Assembly (NCBI GenBank): GCA_964500605.1
Contig: CAZCOS010000059.1
Coordinates: forward strand, 1 to 13,810
From: Sterolibacterium sp964500605
Lineage (GTDB): Bacteria; Pseudomonadota; Gammaproteobacteria; Burkholderiales; Rhodocyclaceae
Direction: 5' to 3'
Length of the DNA stretch: 13,810 nucleotides
In this document: piece after piece, positions 6,485 to 13,071 of the stretch
Layout of the letters: every line of letters starts with the position of its first letter
Numbering within the stretch: the stretch's first letter is position 1
The notes under the pieces: generated by a model
Told to the model about the DNA's origin: nothing
The model's database searches: none
The model's input: the letters and a program-made list of their open reading frames with translations, nothing else
Program-made: the position numbers and the translations under genes

Positions 6485-7693
6485 ATGCGCACGCCCGACC
6501 TCATCCGTTTTGCCCGTGATGCGGCCTTCGGCAGTCCGCTTCGCACCTCCTTGCTGGTGTTGGCCATCTCGATTGGGGTGGCCGCCGTTGTCACCCTCAC
6601 CGCGCTGGGTGACGGCGCGCGACGCTACATTCTTCACGAATTCTCATCCCTCGGGACCAATCTCATCATCGTCATGCCCGGCCGCTCCGGTACGGGCGGT
6701 TTCAATCCGGCCAATGTGGTCTCCGCTACGCCGCGCGATCTGACCATCGCTGATGCACAAGCCTTACTCAGGGCTCCGGCCATCCTGCGGGCCGCGCCAC
6801 TAGCCATTGGCAACACCGAAATCGGCGTGGAAGGTCGCCTGCGCGAAACGCTGGTTCTGGGGACGACCAACGATTACATCAAAATCCGCCCCCTGACCTT
6901 GGCGCAAGGACGTTTCCTGACAGCGGAAGACTGGTCACGCGGGCAACCCGAAGTCGTCATCGGCGCGACGATCCGTGCGGAACTCTTTGGTGCCCAACCC
7001 GCCATCGGTCGCCTGGTTCGCATCGGCGGTCGTCGTTTTCGTGTCATCGGGGTCTTTGCGCCAAGTGGCCAATCCCTAGGCACGAATACCGACGAAGTCG
7101 TCATGATTCCCGTTGCGCTGGCCCAATCCATGCTCAATAGCAACACGCTATTTCGCATCTTCGTCGAAGCCAAGGGACGATCCGCGATTGAAAGAGCCCA
7201 GGCCGAAGCAGAAAGCATCATCAAACAACGCCATGAAGGCGAACTGGATGTCACCGCCATCACCCAGGATGCTGTCCTTCACACCTTCGACCGCCTCCTG
7301 ACCGCACTGACGCTAGGCGTTGCCGGAATTTCCGCCATCAGCCTGGCCGTCTCGGGCATTCTCGTCATGAACGTCATGCTGGTTTCCGTCGTCCAGCGCA
7401 CTTCCGAAATCGGTCTGCTCAAGGCACTAGGTGCCACACGGCGCAATATCGAACTGGCCTTTCTAGCCGAAGCGGGCATCCTTTCCTTTGCTGGGGCTAT
7501 CGTCGGCTATCTGCTGGGGTTGATTGGTGCGGCCATCATCCGCTACCGTTACCCCAGTTTTCCGGCCTATCCGCCGGATTGGGCCGTACTTGCGGGTCTG
7601 GGCACTGCCCTGGTCACCGGCATCCTCTTTGGTGTAGCACCGGCGCGCAGTGCTGCTTCGCTCGATCCGGTCACCGCACTGGCCAAGCACTAG
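6485..7693 (+). CDS. ABC transporter permease 1, MacB/FtsX type
   Basis: A 402-residue inner-membrane permease. TM1 is about residues 20-41 (RTSLLVLAISIGVAAVVTL). A large periplasmic MacB_PCD domain follows, about 43-270. Three C-terminal helices form the FtsX domain: about 272-297, 325-350 and 365-387. The cytoplasmic coupling segment QRTSEIGLLKALGATRRNI contacts the ATPase in this family, and the end PARSAASLDPVTALAKH is the usual FtsX-type terminus. It starts 3 bases after the ATPase stop and ends 8 bases before the second permease. Its coupling and terminal motifs closely parallel permease 2, indicating an ancient tandem duplication, but the periplasmic domains differ considerably, so the pair probably works as a heterodimer on the single ATPase. 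The function is export or envelope work; the substrate is not readable. Confidence 0.93.
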   Translation: MRTPDLIRFARDAAFGSPLRTSLLVLAISIGVAAVVTLTALGDGARRYILHEFSSLGTNLIIVMPGRSGTGGFNPANVVSATPRDLTIADAQALLRAPAILRAAPLAIGNTEIGVEGRLRETLVLGTTNDYIKIRPLTLAQGRFLTAEDWSRGQPEVVIGATIRAELFGAQPAIGRLVRIGGRRFRVIGVFAPSGQSLGTNTDEVVMIPVALAQSMLNSNTLFRIFVEAKGRSAIERAQAEAESIIKQRHEGELDVTAITQDAVLHTFDRLLTALTLGVAGISAISLAVSGILVMNVMLVSVVQRTSEIGLLKALGATRRNIELAFLAEAGILSFAGAIVGYLLGLIGAAIIRYRYPSFPAYPPDWAVLAGLGTALVTGILFGVAPARSAASLDPVTALAKH

Positions 7694-7701
7694 GGAACGA
7701 C

Positions 7702-8904
7702 ATGCGTATAGCAGACAGCATCACGCTGGCCATGCGAGCCATTTCGGCGCAACGACTGCGCAGCTTCCTGACGCTGCTGGGTATTGCCGTGGGTATTGCT
7801 GCGGTCATTCTCCTGACCTCCATCGGCGAAGGGATACACCGATTCGTTCTGGGCGAATTCACCCAGTTTGGAACCAACACCGTTTTCATCTCGCCGGGCA
7901 AGACCAAAACCGGTGGCCAGCACACCAGCGGCATTCCCTCCTCCGTCCGCCCGCTCACGCTCGAAGATGCCCGTGCCCTGGAGCACCGTCCTAACATTCT
8001 CGCTGTAACGCCCTGGCTCTGGGGGAACTCCGAAGTCAGCGGCAATGGACGAGTGCGTCGCACCACACTTTACGGCGTGGGGGCCAACATGCCCAAGGTC
8101 GTCACCCTCTCCGTTCGCAGTGGACAATTTCTGCCCGATGACGAAATTGGCAGTGCCCGCTCGCTGGCCGTTCTCGGTGCCAAGCTGAAGAAAGAATTGT
8201 TCGGCGAAACCAATCCGCTGGGTTTGCGCATCCGGGTCAGCGGCATGCAATTCACGGTCATTGGCGTACTGGAAGCGCGCGGACAAGTGCTGGGTGTCGA
8301 TGTGGACGACACCCTCTTCATTCCCGCAGAACGTGCCCTTGAACTTTACAACCGCGATGGTCTGGCCGAAATCCGGGTGGCCTATGCCGAAAACACCTCT
8401 GTCGAATCCGTCACTGCCGTGGTGAAGTCCGTCCTCACCGCCCGACATGGCCGCGAGGATTTCACCCTCATCACCCAAGCTGACATGCTGCGCTCGCTCT
8501 CCAAAATCCTTAATGTCCTAACCATGGCCGTGGGTGCACTGGGCAGCATTTCCCTGCTGGTCGGGGGGGTCGGCATCGTTACCATCATGACCATCGCTGT
8601 TACCGAGCGCACCAGCGAAATTGGTCTGCTCGTCGCGCTAGGAGCTCCGCGCCGCACCATTCTCGGCATTTTCCTGGGCGAAGCCGTCGTGCTCTCCGCC
8701 ATTGGCGGGCTCTTTGGTCTTGTCGTTGGCTTCGGTCTGGCCCAGATCATCCATGCCACGCTACCCGCCCTGCCGGTACACACCCCAATCGAATTCGTCA
8801 TCATGGCAGAAGCCATTGCTGTCGTGATCGGCCTGCTGGCCGGCGTGCTCCCGGCAAGGCGTGCAGCGCGCATGGATGCCGTTGAAGCCTTGCGCACTGA
8901 ATAG
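7702..8904 (+). CDS. ABC transporter permease 2, MacB/FtsX type
   Basis: A 400-residue inner-membrane permease. The ATG at 7702 is chosen over the longer open frame (back to 7579) because it avoids overlap with permease 1, has AGGGA at 7692-7696 as ribosome site, and puts the family-typical start MRIADSITLAMRAISAQRLR in place. TM1 is about 20-42 (SFLTLLGIAVGIAAVILLTS). A periplasmic MacB_PCD domain follows to about 265. The FtsX domain then has helices near 270-300, 325-352 and 360-385, the family motif LLVGGVGIV, the coupling segment ERTSEIGLLVALGAPRRTI, and the terminus PARRAARMDAVEALRTE. It retains the canonical MacB VGGVGI motif, where permease 1 has VSGILV, so it is the more conventional partner. 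It is the last gene of the adaptor, ATPase and permease operon. Confidence 0.93.
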   Translation: MRIADSITLAMRAISAQRLRSFLTLLGIAVGIAAVILLTSIGEGIHRFVLGEFTQFGTNTVFISPGKTKTGGQHTSGIPSSVRPLTLEDARALEHRPNILAVTPWLWGNSEVSGNGRVRRTTLYGVGANMPKVVTLSVRSGQFLPDDEIGSARSLAVLGAKLKKELFGETNPLGLRIRVSGMQFTVIGVLEARGQVLGVDVDDTLFIPAERALELYNRDGLAEIRVAYAENTSVESVTAVVKSVLTARHGREDFTLITQADMLRSLSKILNVLTMAVGALGSISLLVGGVGIVTIMTIAVTERTSEIGLLVALGAPRRTILGIFLGEAVVLSAIGGLFGLVVGFGLAQIIHATLPALPVHTPIEFVIMAEAIAVVIGLLAGVLPARRAARMDAVEALRTE

Positions 8905-8927
8905 CCCTCTCCCTTTTCTCCATCCTC

Positions 8928-8958
8928 AAGGCCACCGGCCTTCGGTGATTCCCTTTTT
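8928..8958 (+). terminator. Possible weak intrinsic terminator after the exporter operon
   Basis: AAGGCC (8928-8933) and GGCCTT (8937-8942) form a 6-bp stem with a 3-base loop. An alternative, overlapping stem pairs CACCG (8933-8937) with CGGTG (8943-8947). Both cannot form at once. A T5 run follows at 8954-8958, 6 bases after the second stem. The gap to the U-run makes it suboptimal, but its position between permease 2 and aroG is right. Confidence 0.35.
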
Positions 8959-8981
8959 CATCTCCATCCCTCACGGCCACC

Positions 8982-10049
8982 ATGAAACCTGTCGTTGACG
9001 ACACTCGCATCCGGGAAATCAAGGAACTCACCTCCCCCGACACCCTTTTGGCCGCCTTGCCCGGCAATGAAACCACTGCACACGTCACCGACACCGGACG
9101 GCGGGATATTCATCGCATCCTGCATGGAGCGGATGATCGCCTGCTCGTTGTCATCGGCCCCTGCTCTATCCACGACCCCAAAGCCGCATTTGAATACGCC
9201 GAAAAACTAAAAGCCGAAGCGGCCCGCCTTCACCATGATCTGCTCGTCGTCATGCGGGTCTACTTCGAAAAACCGCGTACCACGGTCGGCTGGAAGGGGC
9301 TCATCAACGACCCCGCGCTCGATGGTAGCTTTAACATCAACGAGGGTCTGAGGCTGGCCCGCCGCATCCTGCTACAGATCAACGAACTGGGGCTACCCTG
9401 CGGTACGGAATTCCTGGACACCATCACTCCACAATACACAGCCGACCTTATCAGTTGGGGAGCCATCGGCGCACGCACCACCGAATCGCAGATCCACCGC
9501 GAACTGGCCTCCGGGCTATCGTGTCCGGTGGGCTTCAAGAATGGAACGGATGGCAATGTCCGTATCGCACTCGACGCCATTCGCGCTGCAGCCAGTCCAC
9601 ATCACTTCCTTTCCGTCACCAAAGCCGGACATTCCGCCATCGTCTCGACCTTGGGCAACGAAGATTGCCACCTGATCCTGCGCGGTGGCAAAACGCCCAA
9701 TCATGACGCCGCCAGCGTGGAAGCCGCCTGCAAGGAACTGGGGCAGGCGGGGCTGGCTGCTCGGGTCATGATCGACTTCTCTCACGCCAACAGCCGAAAG
9801 CAATACCAGCTGCAAACCGAAGTCGCCCGTGAAGTCGCTGACCAGATTGCTGCAGGAGACGAGCGGCTTTTCGGTGTCATGATCGAATCCCACCTCAAGC
9901 CTGGTCGGCAGGACATCCTCCCCGGCCAGCCCCTCGAATACGGCGTTTCCGTCACGGATGCCTGCTTGGGCTGGGAAGACAGCATCAACCTGCTTGACAC
10001 TCTGGCCGAGGCCGTTCGTCGCCGTCGCCTGGCCCTGGCGGAACGCTGA
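8982..10049 (+). CDS. aroG: 3-deoxy-7-phosphoheptulonate (DAHP) synthase, AroG type
   Basis: A 355-residue cytoplasmic enzyme that condenses phosphoenolpyruvate and erythrose 4-phosphate to DAHP, the first step of the shikimate pathway. It is a type I-alpha DAHP synthase, collinear with E. coli AroG without gaps for most of its length. The metal ligands fall at the same numbers: Cys61 (GPCSIHD), His268 (DFSHANS), Glu302 (MIESH), Asp326 (VTDAC). The substrate-binding segments VYFEKPRTTVGWKGLINDP, GARTTESQ, GFKNGTDG and LRGGK are intact. Positions that bind Phe in E. coli AroG are kept: Asp6, Asp7, Pro150, Gln151, Leu175, Leu179, Ser180, Phe209, Val221. Met147 is Thr here. Phe feedback inhibition is therefore likely (inference). 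The Shine-Dalgarno before the ATG is weak. It sits between an exporter operon and envelope-glycan genes with no evident functional link to either. Confidence 0.96.
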   Translation: MKPVVDDTRIREIKELTSPDTLLAALPGNETTAHVTDTGRRDIHRILHGADDRLLVVIGPCSIHDPKAAFEYAEKLKAEAARLHHDLLVVMRVYFEKPRTTVGWKGLINDPALDGSFNINEGLRLARRILLQINELGLPCGTEFLDTITPQYTADLISWGAIGARTTESQIHRELASGLSCPVGFKNGTDGNVRIALDAIRAAASPHHFLSVTKAGHSAIVSTLGNEDCHLILRGGKTPNHDAASVEAACKELGQAGLAARVMIDFSHANSRKQYQLQTEVAREVADQIAAGDERLFGVMIESHLKPGRQDILPGQPLEYGVSVTDACLGWEDSINLLDTLAEAVRRRRLALAER

Positions 10050-10075
10050 ACGCCTTGTTTGGCCAGCCTCTCCCC

Positions 10076-11575
10076 ATGACCCGTAACCGTTTCCTTGTCC
10101 TGCTGGCCATCACCCTCGTCTTCCGTTTCTGGCTGGCGGCGGCCCTGCCCATCACCGGCGACGAAGCCTATTTCATCTGGTGGGGAAAAATCCCCGACTG
10201 GGGCTTCTACGACCATCCCCCCATGATCGGCTGGTGGCTCGCTGCCTTGCTGCAAGTCTCTGATGCCGCCTGGTGGCTACGTCTGCCCGCCACCCTTCTT
10301 CCCGCCATACTCTCTCTGGCTACCGCACGTTTCCTGGCCTCGCGCACGGACACGCTCGCATGGAGTGCGGCCACCCTCGTTCTTCTGGCCCCACTCAATG
10401 TCTGGAACGTCATCATCACCACCGACACTGCGCTGGTCTATTTCTCCTTCTTCTCGGCCCTGGCCTGGCTGCGTGCCGCACAAGATGACGACCTGCGCTA
10501 CTACGCCCTTTCGGGCCTTTTGCTGGCGGGGGCCGTCCTCTCCAAGTATTTCGCCGCACTGCTGGGCTTTGCCTATCTGCTGCATATCCTGATCCGCCCG
10601 AGCTCACGAAAACTCCTCGGCCTGATGCTCTGTTATGCCCTGGTTCTTCCCGCGCTAATTCTGATGGCCTGGTGGAATGCCGACCACTGCTGGGCCAATT
10701 ACATGTTCAACTTCGTCAATCGCAACAGCGATGCCGGACTCTCATGGAAAACGCCGCTGCTTTACTTTGCCATGATGCTCTACGCGCTCACGCCGCCGGT
10801 GTTCGTCCTGATGAACCGTGCCCGGCCCGGCCTTCTTCGTTTATGGCAAACCCCCGAAGGCCGCGCCCTTTTTCTTCTTGCAATCGCCCCCCTTACCCTC
10901 TTTGCCGGCCTCTCCCTGGTCAAGCAGATCGGCCTGCATTGGGTGCTTTCCTTCCTGCCCTTCGCTCTGATCCTGACCGCCCTCGTCATCCAGACTGAAG
11001 CCCTGCGTCGACTCGTTCACTTCTTCATCGGCTTTGCGGTCGTGCACATGCTGCTGTTCGTGACGATCTCACAGCTCCCGCTCGAAACCTGGCAACGTCT
11101 GCGTCTCTATGATGGCATCGTGCTGACGGTAGAAACCCAAAAGCTCCTCGATCAGCTCAAACCCTATGAACAGGACTACCTTTTCACCAGCGACGGTTAT
11201 TCCAATGCCGTCACCTTCGGCTATAACGCGCGCCGCTATTTCCCCGTCTTTGGCCCGGGCTCTGGCCATGCCCGCCATGACGATATCCTGACCGACTATC
11301 GGGCCTACGCGGGCAAAAACATCCTCATTCTGCGCAAAACACCGCCTGCCCCGGGTGAATACGCTCCCTTTTTCCGGGAGCTCGAACAACATGAATTCAA
11401 GGTACGCGGAGCCACCTTCACCATCGTGCTAGGCCGGGGCTTCCATTTCGACCGTTACCGTGAACTCGTCCTGAGCCGCGTCCGTGAGCAGTATTACGCA
11501 CTGCCTTCCTGGCTCCCCCAAACGGGCTGTTACTTCTGCGAACGCTACTTCCCCGGTACGCCATGCCGAAAATGA
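10076..11575 (+). CDS. ArnT/PMT-type (GT83-like) membrane glycosyltransferase
   Basis: A 499-residue polytopic inner-membrane GT-C enzyme that should transfer a sugar from a polyprenyl-phosphate donor to an envelope acceptor on the periplasmic side. After TM1 (about 6-25) comes the first periplasmic loop with the catalytic Asp-Glu pair of this fold (ITGDEAYFIWW, Asp29/Glu30) and GFYDHPPMIGWW (His47), both hallmarks of the PMT_2/ArnT group. About ten or more hydrophobic helices extend to about residue 340, then a soluble C-terminal domain. The start at ATG 10076 is preferred over the upstream TTG at 10055. The C-terminus carries a CxxC pair (Cys485, Cys488) and Cys497. It begins 26 bases after aroG and its stop overlaps the next gene, a UbiA-type phosphoribosyl-polyprenol synthase, which points to a lipid-linked pentose donor. 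The acceptor (lipid A, a glycan or a protein) is unknown. Confidence 0.88.
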   Translation: MTRNRFLVLLAITLVFRFWLAAALPITGDEAYFIWWGKIPDWGFYDHPPMIGWWLAALLQVSDAAWWLRLPATLLPAILSLATARFLASRTDTLAWSAATLVLLAPLNVWNVIITTDTALVYFSFFSALAWLRAAQDDDLRYYALSGLLLAGAVLSKYFAALLGFAYLLHILIRPSSRKLLGLMLCYALVLPALILMAWWNADHCWANYMFNFVNRNSDAGLSWKTPLLYFAMMLYALTPPVFVLMNRARPGLLRLWQTPEGRALFLLAIAPLTLFAGLSLVKQIGLHWVLSFLPFALILTALVIQTEALRRLVHFFIGFAVVHMLLFVTISQLPLETWQRLRLYDGIVLTVETQKLLDQLKPYEQDYLFTSDGYSNAVTFGYNARRYFPVFGPGSGHARHDDILTDYRAYAGKNILILRKTPPAPGEYAPFFRELEQHEFKVRGATFTIVLGRGFHFDRYRELVLSRVREQYYALPSWLPQTGCYFCERYFPGTPCRK

Positions 11576-12456
11576 AATCGCCCCTGTCTGCCCTGCTGCG
11601 CCTTATGCGGCCGCATCAATGGATCAAGAACGGCTTCGTTTTTCTGGGCCTGCTCTTTGGCCACGCCTGGCAGGACGGCCCGCTGCTCGTCCAAGCCCTG
11701 ATGGCCTTTGCCGCCTTCTCGCTGCTCGCCTCAGGCGTTTATGTCATGAATGACTGGATGGACCGGGAACAAGACCGCCTGCATCCCGAAAAATGTCACC
11801 GTCCTTTGGCCAGCGGCGTGGTGTCTTCTGTTCAGGCACTGGGTCTGATGCTCTTTTGCTTTCTGGGAGGCTTCACGCTGGTCTTTGCCAGTGGCAACCA
11901 CGCCCCCTGGGTTTTCTTCGGCTACATCGTCCTCAATATCGGCTACACCCTGGGCCTCAAGCACATTGCCGTGCTGGATGTCTTTATCATCGCTTCAGGC
12001 TTCATGCTGCGCATCCTGGCCGGCACGACCGGACTTGGAATTCCGCCCTCCTGGTGGCTGCTGCTCTGCGGCCTCATGCTGACCCTTTTCCTGGGCTTTG
12101 CCAAACGCCGCGCCGAATGCATGGCCTTGAACAGCGATGCTGCTGCGCACCGACGGGTACTCGAACACTACACCCCCGCTATGCTGGATCAATTCACTAC
12201 CATCGCCAGCGCGGCCACCATCATTTCCTACAGCCTCTACACCGTCAGCCCCGAGACCATGGCCCTGCACGGCTCGCCCCACCTGATTTACACGGTGCCA
12301 CTGGTTATCTATGGCCTGTACCGCTACCTTTTTCTGCTTCACCAGCGTGGCGAAGGCAGCGACACGGCCCGCCTGCTGCTACGCGACCCTCACTTGCTCG
12401 CTGCCGCCGGGGGCTGGCTACTGCTGGTGCTTGCTGTCCTTCAACGCTGGCTATAA
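11572..12456 (+). CDS. UbiA-superfamily prenyltransferase, decaprenyl-phosphate phosphoribosyltransferase-like
   Basis: A 294-residue polytopic inner-membrane enzyme (about 8-9 helices). It has the metal-binding Asp motif of UbiA enzymes, NDWMDREQD, Asn60-Asp68. RLMRPHQWIKN at the start, DRLHPEKCHRPLASG after the Asp motif, DVFIIASGFMLRILAGTTG and LFLGFAKRRAE are the pattern I associate with decaprenyl-phosphate phosphoribosyltransferase (mycobacterial UbiA/Rv3806c), not with ubiquinone or heme O enzymes. That family transfers 5-phosphoribose from PRPP to polyprenyl phosphate, making the precursor of lipid-linked ribose or arabinose. The chosen start ATG 11572 overlaps the glycosyltransferase stop as ATGA; ATG 11563 (three residues longer) is an alternative. 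Neither start has a good ribosome site, so translational coupling to the upstream gene is likely. No epimerase (DprE1/DprE2) or phosphatase is in the window. Confidence 0.85.
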   Translation: MKSPLSALLRLMRPHQWIKNGFVFLGLLFGHAWQDGPLLVQALMAFAAFSLLASGVYVMNDWMDREQDRLHPEKCHRPLASGVVSSVQALGLMLFCFLGGFTLVFASGNHAPWVFFGYIVLNIGYTLGLKHIAVLDVFIIASGFMLRILAGTTGLGIPPSWWLLLCGLMLTLFLGFAKRRAECMALNSDAAAHRRVLEHYTPAMLDQFTTIASAATIISYSLYTVSPETMALHGSPHLIYTVPLVIYGLYRYLFLLHQRGEGSDTARLLLRDPHLLAAAGGWLLLVLAVLQRWL

Positions 12457-12457
12457 T
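12431..12457 (+). promoter_or_regulatory. Candidate promoter with perfect TATAAT box, overlapping the stop of the UbiA gene
   Basis: TATAAT at 12452-12457 is a perfect -10 hexamer and contains the TAA stop of the UbiA-type gene (12454-12456). Upstream, TTGCTG at 12431-12436 gives a 15-base spacer; the alternative GCTTGC at 12429-12434 gives 17. Neither -35 is strong. A start near 12464 would give a leader of about 25 bases to the ATG at 12489. It would let the cyclic-nucleotide-binding gene be transcribed apart from the glycan genes. Confidence 0.5.
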
Positions 12458-12488
12458 CAACGGCATTTCAAGGTGTCTGGAGAAGAAG

Positions 12489-13001
12489 ATGGCTGAACGA
12501 AACCGCTTCCAGGAATTCGAACAATACGGCAATGCCATCGATCACCTCGATGAAATCAACGCCATCATCGAACAAATTCCTTTTTTTGCCGGGTTTAATC
12601 CAAACGATCTGGCCGGAGTTGCTCGCCACATGCGCTGTTACCTTGCCCCTGAAGGCGCGGAAATCATCCGCGAAGGCGAAACTGGTGAATTCGTCCTGCT
12701 GCTGCTGGAAGGGAAAATTGAAATTCTCAAACAGAACACCCAAGGCGTCCCCCAGCGCATCGGCATTGTTTCCGCGGGCGAAACCGTCGGCGAAATGTCG
12801 CTCGTCGATGGTGCGCCGCGCTTTGCCAGTTGCTCGGCCCTTGAACCCATCAAATTCGCCGTGCTCGACCGTCGTGCCCTCGACCTCATCTTCGCCAAAG
12901 AACCCCAACTGGGCATCACCATCCTCAGCGGCCTGCTGCGCTTGCTGAACCAGCGTCTGCGGGAAACGGGAAAACAGCTCGTCGGCGCGCTGATGCGCTA
13001 A
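12489..13001 (+). CDS. Stand-alone cyclic-nucleotide-binding domain protein
   Basis: A 170-residue soluble cytoplasmic protein consisting almost entirely of one cNMP-binding (CAP_ED-like) domain, about residues 28-150. The N-terminal approach IIEQIPFFAGFNPNDLAGVA and the barrel strands IREGETGEFVLLLLEGKIEI are typical. The phosphate-binding cassette is GEMSLVDGAPRFAS (101-114). Its Glu102, which contacts the ribose in this family, and Arg111, which contacts the cyclic phosphate, are both present with the nine-residue spacing of the PKA type. The last 20 residues form a basic amphipathic helix (LLRLLNQRLRETGKQLVG). There is no helix-turn-helix, kinase, cyclase or channel domain, so it is not a Crp/Fnr regulator and any partner must be a separate protein. 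GGAG at 12479-12482 lies 6 bases before the ATG. The frame is open far upstream inside the UbiA gene, but that is out-of-frame sequence. The ligand (cAMP, cGMP or other) is unknown. Confidence 0.88.
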   Translation: MAERNRFQEFEQYGNAIDHLDEINAIIEQIPFFAGFNPNDLAGVARHMRCYLAPEGAEIIREGETGEFVLLLLEGKIEILKQNTQGVPQRIGIVSAGETVGEMSLVDGAPRFASCSALEPIKFAVLDRRALDLIFAKEPQLGITILSGLLRLLNQRLRETGKQLVGALMR

Positions 13002-13036
13002 AACACGCCGAAAGACAATAGCACCGCCGGGCAGGC

Positions 13037-13045
13037 TGCTAAAAT
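13037..13045 (+). promoter_or_regulatory. Candidate extended -10 promoter of fbp
   Basis: TGCTAAAAT is an extended -10 element: TG, one base, then TAAAAT matching TATAAT at five of six positions. No well-spaced -35 box is visible, which is acceptable for extended -10 promoters. A start near 13052 leaves about 20 bases to the ATG, with GAGGA at 13061-13065 as ribosome site. Confidence 0.4.
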
Positions 13046-13071
13046 TCCTCATCTGTCATCGAGGATTCATC

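Noticed and set aside
7690..8478. 262-codon open frame on the minus strand
   Set aside because: It is antisense to permease 2, whose motifs are unambiguous; the composition is a GC-rich shadow and no domain is recognisable.
11793..12488. Long upstream extension (232 codons) of the cyclic-nucleotide-binding frame
   Set aside because: It runs out of frame through the well-supported UbiA-type gene, has no family resemblance, and the ATG at 12489 has a proper ribosome site and starts the recognisable protein.
12468..13052. 194-codon open frame on the minus strand
   Set aside because: It mirrors the cyclic-nucleotide-binding gene and its flanks; no plausible ribosome site or domain.
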